DNA from: Actinocorallia sp039871655
Lineage (GTDB): Bacteria > Actinomycetota > Actinomycetes > Streptosporangiales > Streptosporangiaceae
Assembly: GCF_039871655.1 (NCBI RefSeq)
Contig: NZ_JBDPLZ010000002.1
Span: 124,001-188,000, forward strand
Direction of reading: 5' to 3'
Length of the DNA: 64,000 nt
The translations under genes and the position numbers were made by a program. Within the stretch, counting starts at the first letter, position 1. Each line of letters begins with the position of its first letter. Positions 17,226 to 25,975 of this stretch are shown piece after piece. Under the pieces are notes generated by a model. The model did not search any database and had not been told where the DNA came from. It saw nothing but the letters and a program-made list of their open reading frames with translations.

Positions 17226-18968
17226 ATGACCGAGCAGATGACCGGGGCCCAGGCGCTGGTCCGGGCCCTGGAGAACGTCGGCGTCGACACGGTGTTCGGG
17301 ATTCCGGGCGGGGCGATCCTTCCGGCCTACGACCCCCTGTACGACTCGCAGAGGCTGCGCCACATCCTGGTGCGCCACGAGCAGGGCGCAGGGCACGCCG
17401 CGCAGGGCTACGCCCAGGCCACGGGCCGGGTGGGGGTCTGCATGGCGACCTCCGGGCCGGGCGCCACCAACCTCGTGACGCCGATCGCGGACGCCTACAT
17501 GGACTCCGTTCCGATGGTCGCGGTCACCGGCCAGGTGCCGTCCGGCGCGATCGGGACCGACGCGTTCCAGGAGGCCGACATCTCCGGGATCACGCTGCCG
17601 ATCACCAAGCACAACTTCCTGGTGACCGACCCCCGCGACATCGGCCGCACCATCCTCGAGGCCTTCCACATCGCGGGCACCGGCCGTCCGGGCCCGGTCC
17701 TGGTCGACGTCGCCAAGGACGCGCTGCAGGCCACCTTCGACTTCGTCTGGCCCGAGGAGATGCGCCTGCCGGGCTACCGCCCCGTCACCCGTCCGCACTC
17801 CAAGCAGGTCCGCGAGGCGGCCCGCATGATCGTCGCCGCCAAGCGGCCGGTCCTGTACGTCGGCGGCGGCGTCATCAAGGCCCGCGCGGCCGCCGAGCTG
17901 CGGGTGCTGGCCGAGCTGACCGGCGCGCCGGTCGTCACCACGCTGATGGCCCGCGGCGCCTTCCCCGACAGCCACCCCCAGCACATGGGCATGCCGGGCA
18001 TGCACGGCACCGTCGGCGCGGTCGGCGCGCTGCAGAAGTCCGACCTCATCGTCGCGCTGGGCGCGCGGTTCGACGACCGGGTGACCGGGCGGCTGAGCTC
18101 CTTCGCGCCGAACGCGGCGATCGTCCACGCCGACATCGACCCGGCGGAGATCTCCAAGAACCGGCAGGCGGACGTCCCGATCGTCGGCGACGCCCGCGAG
18201 GTGATCGCGGACCTGATCGTCGCGGTCCAGGCCGAGCACGCGGCCGGCCGGGTCGGCGACTACGCTGCCTGGTGGCAGCAGCTCAACGCCTGGAAGAGCA
18301 CCTACGCGCTCGGCTACGAGACGCCGGAGAACGGCGAGCTGGCCCCGCAGTACGTCATCGAGCGGCTGGGCAAGATCGTCGGTCCGGACGCGCTGTACTG
18401 CGCGGGCGTCGGCCAGCACCAGATGTGGGCCGCGCAGTTCGTCTCCTACGAGAACCCGGGGACGTTCATCAACTCCGGCGGCGCGGGCACCATGGGCTAC
18501 GCGGTCCCGGCGGCGATGGGCGCCAAGGTCGGCGCGCCGGACAAGACGGTCTGGGCGATCGACGGCGACGGCTGCTTCCAGATGACCAACCAGGAGCTGG
18601 TCACCTGCGCGGTCGAGGGCATCCCGATCAAGGTCGCCCTGATCAACAACGGCAACCTCGGCATGGTCCGCCAGTGGCAGACCCTGTTCTACGAGGGCCG
18701 GTACTCCAACACCAAGCTGCACTCCAAGCGCATCCCCGACTTCGTCAAGCTGGCCGACGCCTACGGGTGCGAGGGCCTGCGGGTGGAGTCGGCGGCCGAG
18801 GTCGACGCGGCGATCGAGAAGGCGATGGAGATCAACGACCGCCCCGTCGTGATCGACTTCGTCGTCCACGACGACGCGATGGTCTGGCCGATGGTCGCCG
18901 CCGGAGCCAGCAACGACGACATCAAGTACGCCCGCGACCTCGCGCCGAACTGGGAGCATGAAGACTGA
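17226..18968 (+). CDS. ilvB: Acetolactate synthase large subunit
   Basis: Condenses two pyruvates to 2-acetolactate (Val/Leu branch) or pyruvate with 2-oxobutyrate (Ile branch). It uses ThDP, Mg and FAD. At 580 residues it has the family size. The ThDP-activating Glu lies in LVRHEQGAGHAAQG, and the ThDP-Mg motif is GDGCFQMTNQELVT ending INNGNLGM. It starts at ATG 17226 behind the attenuator. Its stop overlaps the ilvN start in TGATG, giving translational coupling with the regulatory subunit. From the cimA gene in this window, 2-oxobutyrate can come from citramalate. Confidence 0.97.
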   Translation: MTEQMTGAQALVRALENVGVDTVFGIPGGAILPAYDPLYDSQRLRHILVRHEQGAGHAAQGYAQATGRVGVCMATSGPGATNLVTPIADAYMDSVPMVAVTGQVPSGAIGTDAFQEADISGITLPITKHNFLVTDPRDIGRTILEAFHIAGTGRPGPVLVDVAKDALQATFDFVWPEEMRLPGYRPVTRPHSKQVREAARMIVAAKRPVLYVGGGVIKARAAAELRVLAELTGAPVVTTLMARGAFPDSHPQHMGMPGMHGTVGAVGALQKSDLIVALGARFDDRVTGRLSSFAPNAAIVHADIDPAEISKNRQADVPIVGDAREVIADLIVAVQAEHAAGRVGDYAAWWQQLNAWKSTYALGYETPENGELAPQYVIERLGKIVGPDALYCAGVGQHQMWAAQFVSYENPGTFINSGGAGTMGYAVPAAMGAKVGAPDKTVWAIDGDGCFQMTNQELVTCAVEGIPIKVALINNGNLGMVRQWQTLFYEGRYSNTKLHSKRIPDFVKLADAYGCEGLRVESAAEVDAAIEKAMEINDRPVVIDFVVHDDAMVWPMVAAGASNDDIKYARDLAPNWEHED

Positions 18969-19495
18969 TGAGCCGCCACACCCTCTCCGTTCTCGTCGAG
19001 AACAAGCCGGGGGTCCTGGTCCGCATAGCGGGCCTGTTCTCCCGGCGCGGGTTCAACATCGACTCGCTGGCGGTCGGCCCGACCGAGCACCCGGAGATCT
19101 CCCGGATGACGATCGTCGTGGACGTCCAGGAGCTCCCCCTGGAGCAGGTCACCAAGCAGCTCAACAAGCTGATCAACGTGCTCAAGATCGTCGAGCTGGA
19201 TCCGAACTCCTCGGTGCAGCGGGAACTGGTCCTGATCAAGGTGGCGGCCGGCCCGGACGTGCGCTCGCAGGTCCTGGAGACCGTGCAGCTGTTCCGGGCC
19301 AAGGTCGTCGACGTGGCGCCCGACGCGGTGACGATCGAGGCCACCGGTAACCGCGACAAGCTCGACGCGCTGTACCGTTGCCTGGAGCCGTACGGCATCA
19401 AGGAACTGGTCCAGTCGGGTGCGATCGCGGTCGGCCGCGGCGCCCGCTCGATCACCGACCGTTCGCTGCGCGCGCTCGAATCGCGCAGCGCGTAA
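18968..19495 (+). CDS. ilvN: Acetolactate synthase small (regulatory) subunit
   Basis: A 175-residue ACT-domain subunit that activates IlvB and confers valine feedback inhibition. The N-terminal ACT domain reads HTLSVLVENKPGVLVRIAGLFSRRGFNIDSL, and a second ACT-like half follows from about residue 80. The Asn in the RGFNIDSL turn, part of the valine-binding loop in the family, is present. The start overlaps the ilvB stop by one base, and ilvC follows after 26 nt in the same direction. Length is normal. Confidence 0.96.
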   Translation: MSRHTLSVLVENKPGVLVRIAGLFSRRGFNIDSLAVGPTEHPEISRMTIVVDVQELPLEQVTKQLNKLINVLKIVELDPNSSVQRELVLIKVAAGPDVRSQVLETVQLFRAKVVDVAPDAVTIEATGNRDKLDALYRCLEPYGIKELVQSGAIAVGRGARSITDRSLRALESRSA

Positions 19496-19521
19496 CCACC
19501 AGAAAGGCAGACAGCCCCACC

Positions 19522-20514
19522 ATGGCTGAGATGTTCTATGACAACGACGCCGACCTGAGCATCATCCAGGGTCGCAGCGTCGCCGTGATCGGCTACGGCT
19601 CCCAGGGTCACGCGCACGCGCTGTCCCTGCGCGACTCGGGTGTCGACGTCCGGGTCGGGCTCCCCGAGGGCTCCAAGTCCCGTGCCAAGGCCGAGGCCGA
19701 CGGCCTGCGCGTGGTCACTCCGCGTGAGGCCGCCGCCGAGGCCAACCTGATCATGATCCTGGCGCCGGACCACCTGCAGCGCGGCATCTACGAGAACGAC
19801 ATCAAGCCCGAGCTCGCCGAGGGCGACGCGCTGTTCTTCGGCCACGGCCTGAACATCCGCTTCGGCCTGATCGAGCCCCCGGCCGGCGTCGACGTGGCCA
19901 TGGTCGCCCCCAAGGGCCCCGGCCACCTGGTGCGCCGCCAGTTCGAGGCCGGCCGCGGCGTGCCGGTGATCGTGGCGGTGGAGAAGGACGAGTCCGGCAG
20001 CGCCTGGGCGCTGGCCCTGTCCTACGCCAAGGGCATCGGCGGCCTCCGCGCGGGTGGCATCAAGACCACCTTCAAGGAGGAGACCGAGACCGACCTGTTC
20101 GGTGAGCAGGCCGTGCTGTGCGGCGGCACCGCCGAGCTGATCAAGACGGGCTTCGAGGTGCTGGTCGAGGCCGGCTACCAGCCCGAGGTCGCCTACTTCG
20201 AGTGCCTGCACGAGCTCAAGCTGATCGTCGACCTCATCTACGAGGGCGGCATCCAGAAGATGTACTGGTCGGTGTCCGACACCGCCGAGTTCGGCGGCTA
20301 CACCCGCGGCCCGCGCGTCATCACCGCCGACACCAAGGCCGAGATGAAGAAGATCCTGGCCGAGATCCAGTCCGGCCAGTTCGTCAAGGAACTGGTCGAG
20401 GAGTTCGACGCGGGCCAGCCCAACCACCTCAAGTACCGCGAGGACCTGGGCGCCCACCCGATCGAGCAGGTCGGATCCAAGCTCCGCCCGATGTTCGCCT
20501 GGCTGAACGACTGA
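19522..20514 (+). CDS. ilvC: Ketol-acid reductoisomerase, class I
   Basis: Isomerises and reduces acetolactate or acetohydroxybutyrate with NADPH and Mg. It is 330 residues, the short class I form. The Rossmann motif is GYGSQGHAHALSLRDSG at residues 24-40. The SKSRAKAE loop after beta2 has the Ser residues that usually favour NADPH. Metal and catalytic residues lie in the helical domain (DLFGEQAVLCGG, YFECLHELKLIVDLIYEGG). ATG 19522 is preceded by AAAGG; the open frame upstream overlaps ilvN and is not family-like. It is the last gene of ilvBNC, before a strong terminator. Confidence 0.97.
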   Translation: MAEMFYDNDADLSIIQGRSVAVIGYGSQGHAHALSLRDSGVDVRVGLPEGSKSRAKAEADGLRVVTPREAAAEANLIMILAPDHLQRGIYENDIKPELAEGDALFFGHGLNIRFGLIEPPAGVDVAMVAPKGPGHLVRRQFEAGRGVPVIVAVEKDESGSAWALALSYAKGIGGLRAGGIKTTFKEETETDLFGEQAVLCGGTAELIKTGFEVLVEAGYQPEVAYFECLHELKLIVDLIYEGGIQKMYWSVSDTAEFGGYTRGPRVITADTKAEMKKILAEIQSGQFVKELVEEFDAGQPNHLKYREDLGAHPIEQVGSKLRPMFAWLND

Positions 20515-20528
20515 CCGTCGCGGCCTCT

Positions 20529-20567
20529 CGACCGCCCGTTCACCCCCGGTGGGTGCGCGGGCGGTCG
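20529..20567. terminator. Bidirectional terminator after ilvC
   Basis: CGACCGCCCG (20529-20538) pairs perfectly with CGGGCGGTCG (20558-20567), with an inner CACCC/GGGTG stem, followed on the plus strand by TCTTTC. It ends ilvBNC and also overlaps the last codons of the convergent permease gene. Confidence 0.8.
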
Positions 20568-22465
20568 TCTTTCAGGTTCCTTCGGTCTTCGACGTCCGCC
20601 CGGCGCGGGCGGGCGAGGGTGAGGACGGCCATGAGCATGGTCGCCAGCAGGGACACGGCCACGCCGCCGCCGAGCAGCGGCAGCCACGGGACGTCGAAGG
20701 CGATGACGTACTCCTCGCCCGGGATCGGGTTCAGCCGGGGCAGCAGGGAGGCGACCACCAGGCCCAGGGGGATTCCGGCCAGGAGGCTCAGGCCGCAGCC
20801 CAGCAGGGCGATGAAGCCCGCCTGGGGTGCCGCCGTCCGCCGCCGGACGCGGGGTCCGGCTCCGGCCGCCGCCCGCCAGGCCGCGATCAGGGCGGCGACC
20901 AGCACCAGCACCGATGTGACGGCTCCGGGCACCCGGAGCGACAGGGCGTCGGAGTCGTCGAAGCCGGGCTCGGTGTAGGCGCGGACCTCGCTGTCGGTGA
21001 TCTCGGCGACCGCCCGGTCCAGCCGTTCGAACTGCTCCTCGCTGAAGGGGGTGTCGGTCAGCAACAGCCCGGGTTCGATCTTCAGCCCGGTACCGACCAC
21101 GACCTGCCGGGGGAAGATGACGTCGGGGACGCGGTCGATGGACGAGGTCGCGTACACGGCGGGGAACGAGAAGGTCCGCTCGACCACCGGCTGCGGTTCC
21201 GCCGCGGAGAAACGGCTGGACTCGAAGCGGGCCGTACCGTCGTTGTGAACGACGTCCGGGAGGTAGGTGACGACCTTGCCCGCGGCCAGGGCGGAGACGA
21301 CCTCCGGCTGGTTCCCGACCAGGAACCGGACCGTCTCCGGATCGGCGACCACGAAATCGATGCTCTCCCACGGACTGCTGTCGCACGAGTCGTCGTCGCA
21401 CCGGCCGCCGGTCCCGACGTAGTCGAACCAGCGGCCGTCCTGCTCCTGCTCCTGCTGCCGTTCGTGGAACTCGTCGATCTGCGTCATCGGAACGCCCGGA
21501 AACTCCCGCTCGACCGCGGCCAGGACCTCGGGGGCCGTCTCGGCGCTCATTCCGTAGACCATCGTGTTCCCCACGGGAAGCCACTGGTCGTAGGTGAGCC
21601 TTTCGCTCTCCAGGTAGCTGGTCGCGGCCGTCGCGACGGTGGCGAAGACCGCGGCGACGAGAAAGGCCGCGCTGACGCCGGAGGCGGTGCGGCCCCGGTG
21701 ACGGGCGGCGTCCTGGACGGCCTGGCGCAGCGGCTGCGGCAGCCGTCCCGCGAACCTTCCGGCCAGCGCCACGGTTGCGGGGACGAGTAGGGCGAACCCG
21801 ATGAGAAACGACCACATGCCCGTCGTCGCGGTGAGGACGGCCGAATCGGCGTCGGGCAGCAGCAGGAAGCAGAGGGAGAGCGCCAGCGCCCCGCCGCCGA
21901 CGAGGAGCCCGCCGAGCGTGAGCCGGACCCGGTACCGCCGCCCGCCGCGCCCCGCGGCCAGGCGCGCGGCGGCCGAGCCGCTGATCACGGCCAGCGCGAT
22001 CGCGAGCCCGGGAACGTCCCAGGACAGGACCGCGGTGAGCGGGGCTCCGGAGAGGAGGGCGAGGCCGAAGCCGGCGAGCGTGCCGAGCAGTCCGGCGACC
22101 GCGCCGAGCAGCGGGCCGGAGGCCAGGACGACGGTCCGCGGCCGGAGGGCCTCCTCGCCGGTCTCGGCGATGAGCGTCCTCAGCCGGCGCAGCCGCGGGG
22201 CGTCGAGGGCGAAGGCGGGCGCGGCGAGCAGGGACACCAGCAGCACGAGCAGTGAGTCGGTCGGCAGCAGGAACCCGGCCTCCAGGAGGCTCCCGGGGAC
22301 CCCCCACCAAAAGCGGCCGTCGGAGCCCGTCTCCGGAAGGCCGATCGCCACGAACGCCGCGACCGGCAGCCCGATCAGGGTCAGGGCGAGGGCGGTCCCG
22401 GCTCTGGCCGCCAGGGCCGCCTTCCACACGACGCGCACCGCGGTGCGACAGCCGTTCATACCCAT
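20540..22465 (-). CDS. ABC transporter permease, FtsX/MacB-like (second permease)
   Basis: A 641-residue membrane protein from ATG 22465, which has GAGG six nt upstream; ATG 22471 would add two residues. Helices cluster at about 20-45, 70-95, 110-160, 190-240, 265-290 and four more in the last 180 residues. A large extracytoplasmic domain (about 290-500) holds a Cys pair, CDDDSCDSS. It is paralogous in layout to the neighbouring permease and probably exports a peptide, lipid or antibiotic with the ATPase at 24578-25291. A perfect 11 bp hairpin separates it from that operon, so it may have its own promoter. Its 3' end lies inside the ilvC terminator hairpin. Confidence 0.78.
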   Translation of the reverse strand: MGMNGCRTAVRVVWKAALAARAGTALALTLIGLPVAAFVAIGLPETGSDGRFWWGVPGSLLEAGFLLPTDSLLVLLVSLLAAPAFALDAPRLRRLRTLIAETGEEALRPRTVVLASGPLLGAVAGLLGTLAGFGLALLSGAPLTAVLSWDVPGLAIALAVISGSAAARLAAGRGGRRYRVRLTLGGLLVGGGALALSLCFLLLPDADSAVLTATTGMWSFLIGFALLVPATVALAGRFAGRLPQPLRQAVQDAARHRGRTASGVSAAFLVAAVFATVATAATSYLESERLTYDQWLPVGNTMVYGMSAETAPEVLAAVEREFPGVPMTQIDEFHERQQEQEQDGRWFDYVGTGGRCDDDSCDSSPWESIDFVVADPETVRFLVGNQPEVVSALAAGKVVTYLPDVVHNDGTARFESSRFSAAEPQPVVERTFSFPAVYATSSIDRVPDVIFPRQVVVGTGLKIEPGLLLTDTPFSEEQFERLDRAVAEITDSEVRAYTEPGFDDSDALSLRVPGAVTSVLVLVAALIAAWRAAAGAGPRVRRRTAAPQAGFIALLGCGLSLLAGIPLGLVVASLLPRLNPIPGEEYVIAFDVPWLPLLGGGVAVSLLATMLMAVLTLARPRRADVEDRRNLKDDRPRTHRG

Positions 22466-22555
22466 GCGCATCCTCAGGTCCGGGGAGCGGATCGTGTAAG
22501 GGGATACGGCGGCGGGTCATGAGATCATGCCAGGAGAATCCTGTTCGCGCACGGA

Positions 22556-22587
22556 ACCGCCCGTGCGTCCTACGGTGCACGGGCGGT
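22556..22587 (-). terminator. Terminator between the two ABC permease genes
   Basis: ACCGCCCGTGC (22556-22566) pairs perfectly with GCACGGGCGGT (22577-22587) around a 10 nt loop. It begins 18 nt past the stop of the upstream leftward permease gene. There is no long T run, but the stem is strong, so transcription of the second permease may be reduced or independent. Confidence 0.65.
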
Positions 22588-22604
22588 CCTGTAAGGGCCG
22601 AAGG

Positions 22605-24581
22605 TCAGGTGGCGGCCCGTTCGGGCAGGATCTGCCCGCCGCGCACCGAGAGGGCGGTGACCGCGGACGCCAGCAGCGGGACGCCCAGCAGCACGGTCAG
22701 CAGGAGCAGCCAGGGCACGTCGATGATCACCCCGTGCGGGGTGGTGCCCTCTTCGAGGGTGTCGGTCAGTGGGCGGGTCACCGCGAGCCCCGGGATCACT
22801 CCCGCGAGCAGGCCCAGCGCGCAGCCGAGCAGCGCGATGTAGCCCGTCTGCGCCAGGAGCAGCAGCCTGCGGGTGACGGGGCGCGCGCCGACGGCGGTGA
22901 GGGTCGCCAGGTCCGGACGGGAGTCGGCGGCGGCCAGTCCGGTGGCGATCAGCGCCCCGGCCAGCACCAGTACGGAGGCCGCCGCGCCCAGCACCAGCAA
23001 AGGCAGGGGGAACGGCTCGTTGAAGCCGCGTTCGGTGTACACCTCCAGGCTGGTGCCGATCCGCTCGATCTCCGCCTTGAGCAGGCGCTCCTTCTCCTCT
23101 TCGAGCGGAGAGTCGATCACCAGGGCGAAGGGCCGCGTCTGTACCTTGAGGTCCCGCAGGGCCTTCGGCGGTATCAGCACACCCGGGGTGTCCGGGGAAG
23201 GCCGGGCCTGCACGGCGGGCATGCGCACGGTGCGTTCCCGGACCTGGGCGCGGGTGTGCTCGTCGACGGTGAACTCGACTTGGCCGTCTTTCACCGCGTT
23301 CGGGACGAAGACGACGGCCTTGCCATCATCCAGAGCAGCGGTGATGGAAGGATCGTCGTGCTTCAGGAGGAGCCGCGCGCCCGCCGAATCAGTGATCACC
23401 TGGTTGTCCCCCTGGGGGCCCCTGGCGGTTCTGGAGAGGTCGCAGGACTCCTCCCCGCACCGCATCCACAGGAACGCCCCTTCTCCGTACTCCTCGGCCG
23501 TGCCACTCCTCTCCTGGAAATCGGGGGGGTCATAGGGCACGTACTCGACGCGGGCGGTCTGGTGGCCGGGCAGCATCCGCCGCACGGCGGCCTCCACCCA
23601 CTGCGCGTGCTCCTCCGAATCCAGGGGCTGGACGGAGGTCTGGCCCGCCTGCAGCTGCGGCGCGTACTCCACCCTGCGCTGTTCGAAGTCGCTGGCGGCG
23701 CCGATCGCCAGGGCGGTCAGCGCGGCGGTGACCGCCATGATCGCGGCGACGGCGGGCGCGGTCCGCACCCGGTTGCGGTCGGCGTCGCGCACTGCCAGGC
23801 GCAGCGGCAGCGGCAGCCGCTCGGCGAACCGGGCGGTCAGCGCGATGACGGCGGGGGTGACCAGGACGAAGCCGATGATGATCAGGGTCGCGCCCAGCGC
23901 CGCGCTGAACTCGCGCAGCGAGTCCAGGCTCAGCGGGATCACCGCGACACCCGCGATGATCAGGATCACGCCCAGGATCGGCAAGCCGCGCCGGGGAGGC
24001 GGCACGCTCCTGCGTCCGGCCAGGATCTCGGCGGTGTCGGTGCGGGCCGCCTGGCGTGCCGGGGCGTAGGCGGCGGCCAGGCCGCTCAGCACGGCTGTGA
24101 GGATGATGGCGGCGATCCAGAGCCAAGGCGTCTCCCAAGGCGGCAGTTCCCGCCCCTTGGGCCGGTACTCGGTCAGCACGAGCCGTCCCGCCCAGGCGAG
24201 GAGGAAGCCCGAGGCCGCACCGGCCAGTCCGGCGATGCCTCCGAGCAGCAGGCCCGAGCAGAGCACCACGGCGCGCAGTTGGCCGGGGGAGCCGCCGGTC
24301 GCCGAGACCAGCGCCAGCAGTCGGCGTTGGCGGCGCAGCCCGACGGCGAAGGCAGGGCCGGCCAGCAGTACCGTCTCCAGCACCACCATCGCGATGATCA
24401 GGGCGTTCACCGCGGTCTCCGCCGGGCCCGTCCCAGCGGCGGAGGCGGTGCCCAGGATCAGGGGAAGGGCGGTGAACGCGGTCACGGGCAGGGCGATCAT
24501 CGCGATGATCAGGGCGGAGCGGGGGCGGGAGTTCAGGGCGTCGCGCCAGGCCAGGCGCAGGGCCGCGCGCAGGCCGCTCAT
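22605..24581 (-). CDS. ABC transporter permease, FtsX/MacB-like (first permease)
   Basis: A 658-residue permease with about ten membrane helices in the FtsX layout: helix 1 near 25-45, a pair at 65-110, helices at 150-175, 205-265 and 275-305, an extracytoplasmic domain (about 305-500) with Cys in WMRCGEESCDLS, and four C-terminal helices. The coupling region after helix 3 (YAPARQAARTDTAEILAG) is the one that contacts the ATPase in this family. The start overlaps the stop of the ATPase gene by 4 nt (ATGA), giving a padR-ATPase-permease operon. The exported substrate cannot be told; antimicrobial or lipid efflux is usual for PadR-linked systems. Confidence 0.85.
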   Translation of the reverse strand: MSGLRAALRLAWRDALNSRPRSALIIAMIALPVTAFTALPLILGTASAAGTGPAETAVNALIIAMVVLETVLLAGPAFAVGLRRQRRLLALVSATGGSPGQLRAVVLCSGLLLGGIAGLAGAASGFLLAWAGRLVLTEYRPKGRELPPWETPWLWIAAIILTAVLSGLAAAYAPARQAARTDTAEILAGRRSVPPPRRGLPILGVILIIAGVAVIPLSLDSLREFSAALGATLIIIGFVLVTPAVIALTARFAERLPLPLRLAVRDADRNRVRTAPAVAAIMAVTAALTALAIGAASDFEQRRVEYAPQLQAGQTSVQPLDSEEHAQWVEAAVRRMLPGHQTARVEYVPYDPPDFQERSGTAEEYGEGAFLWMRCGEESCDLSRTARGPQGDNQVITDSAGARLLLKHDDPSITAALDDGKAVVFVPNAVKDGQVEFTVDEHTRAQVRERTVRMPAVQARPSPDTPGVLIPPKALRDLKVQTRPFALVIDSPLEEEKERLLKAEIERIGTSLEVYTERGFNEPFPLPLLVLGAAASVLVLAGALIATGLAAADSRPDLATLTAVGARPVTRRLLLLAQTGYIALLGCALGLLAGVIPGLAVTRPLTDTLEEGTTPHGVIIDVPWLLLLTVLLGVPLLASAVTALSVRGGQILPERAAT

Positions 24582-25291
24582 CGGTGCTCCAGGAGGATCT
24601 CGGGGCCGCGGGCGGGCTCGGTGGAGTCGACGGCCAGGCCGTCGCGCAGGAAGACCACCCGGTCGGCCCAGGCGGCGTGCCGGGACTCGTGGGTGACCAT
24701 CAGGCAGGCCGCGCCCGCGTCGCAGCGGGTCCGCAGCACCCGCATGATCTCCTCGCCGCCCTGGGAGTCCAGGGCGCCGGCGGGCTCGTCGGCCAGGATC
24801 AGCCGCCGTTCCCCGACCAGGGCGCGGGCGATGGCGACGCGCTGGCGCTGTCCGCCGGACAGGTCCTCGGGGAATCTGCCCGCCGCGTCCGCCATGCCCG
24901 TCTCGGCGAGCGCGGCCAGGGCCTCGGCGCGGGCCTTGCGGGTGCGGACGCCGTCGAGCTCGCGGGGGAGCATGACGTTCTCGGCGGCGGTGAGCGACGG
25001 GATCAGGTTCAGCTCCTGGAAGACGTAGCCGACGGCCCGGCGGCGCAGCGCGGCCCGTCCGGCGACGCCGAGGCCCGCCAGATCGGTCCCCGCGACGACG
25101 ACCCGGCCCCGGGTGGGTGTGATCAGCCCGCCCGCCGCGTTGAGCAGGGTGGACTTGCCGGAGCCGGACGGGCCCATGACGGCGACGAACTCGCCGGGCA
25201 GGACGGTCAGGGACAGCCCGCGCAGGGCGTGGACCAGGCCGGCCCCCTGGCCGTGCTCGCGGTGGACGTCATCGAGTTCGAGCGCGGTCAT
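24578..25291 (-). CDS. ABC transporter ATP-binding protein, MacB/LolD type
   Basis: A 237-residue nucleotide-binding subunit. Walker A GPSGSGKST is at about residues 40-48, Q-loop in YVFQELNLIPSLTA, signature LSGGQRQRVAIARAL, Walker B LILADEPAGALDS and H-loop MVTHESRHA. The LNLIPSLTAAENV wording is typical of the LolD/MacB exporter class. It overlaps padR by 23 nt at its start and the permease by 4 nt at its end. PadR is therefore its likely regulator, through the operator at 25843-25874. Confidence 0.93.
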   Translation of the reverse strand: MTALELDDVHREHGQGAGLVHALRGLSLTVLPGEFVAVMGPSGSGKSTLLNAAGGLITPTRGRVVVAGTDLAGLGVAGRAALRRRAVGYVFQELNLIPSLTAAENVMLPRELDGVRTRKARAEALAALAETGMADAAGRFPEDLSGGQRQRVAIARALVGERRLILADEPAGALDSQGGEEIMRVLRTRCDAGAACLMVTHESRHAAWADRVVFLRDGLAVDSTEPARGPEILLEHR

Positions 25292-25844
25292 CGGACTCCT
25301 CTTCTACGGGGGGCGCGGCGGCGGGTGCCGGGGCGGGCGGGACGACGTGCAGCAGGGTGGCCTCGCAGTGGTCGAGCCAGCGGATCTCGGCCTCGGCCTG
25401 GAAGATCATCGATTCCAGCACCAGCGGCCAGGCCGGGCCCTCGGCCGAGGTCTTGAGCCGGGTCAGGTCGCGCATGGCGCGCAGGGTCGCGGCGCGCTGG
25501 GCCTGCACGACGGCGTGGACGTCGACGCCGGGGCTGGTGAGGGCGAGCGCCAGCTTGACGGCCAGTTCGTCGCGGGGCCTCTCGGCGCGGGTGATGGGAG
25601 TGGCGAACCACCGGCGGACCTCTTCGGCGCCCGGTTCGGTGATCGAGTAGACCGAGCGGCCCTCCTCGTCCTGGCCCCCGCGCAGGACGAGGCCGTCGCG
25701 CTCCAGACGGCCGAGAGTGCTGTAGACCTGCCCGATGTTGAGCGGCCAGGTGCTGCCGGTCGCCGTCTCGAACTCGGTTCGCAGTTGATAGCCGTAACGC
25801 GGCCCCCGGGAGAGCAGGGCCAGCAGGCTGTGTCTGATGGACAT
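25269..25844 (-). CDS. PadR family transcriptional regulator
   Basis: A 191-residue regulator. The winged helix reads MSIRHSLLALLSRGPRYGYQLRTEFE with the YSTLGRLERDGLVL recognition part, followed by a long C-terminal helical region for dimerisation. The start is ATG 25844; an open frame continues 47 codons upstream, but that stretch contains the operator and is not family-like. No Shine-Dalgarno precedes the ATG, and the promoter predicted below would start transcription at or next to it, suggesting a leaderless mRNA. It is the first gene of the padR-ATPase-permease operon, so autoregulation of the exporter is likely. Confidence 0.9.
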   Translation of the reverse strand: MSIRHSLLALLSRGPRYGYQLRTEFETATGSTWPLNIGQVYSTLGRLERDGLVLRGGQDEEGRSVYSITEPGAEEVRRWFATPITRAERPRDELAVKLALALTSPGVDVHAVVQAQRAATLRAMRDLTRLKTSAEGPAWPLVLESMIFQAEAEIRWLDHCEATLLHVVPPAPAPAAAPPVEEESDDRARTR

Positions 25845-25881
25845 GCATACTGAGTATGCATACCAAGTATGCATCGGGCAA
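25843..25881 (-). promoter_or_regulatory. PadR operator and promoter overlapping padR start
   Basis: Two overlapping palindromes ATGCATAC-N3-GTATGCAT (25843-25861 and 25856-25874) share the core GTATGCATAC. On the minus strand TTGCCC (25881-25876) and CATACT (25858-25853) are 17 nt apart and point to a start at 25844-25846. Bound repressor would cover the -10, the start site and the ATG. Confidence 0.7.
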
Positions 25882-25975
25882 GGGCTGTGCCTTCCATCCC
25901 GTGTCGCTCCGGCCTCGAAGGCGCCGACCGGACTACGGTTCAGGCATTCGGCAAGTCCCCGGGGAGCCCGCAGCA

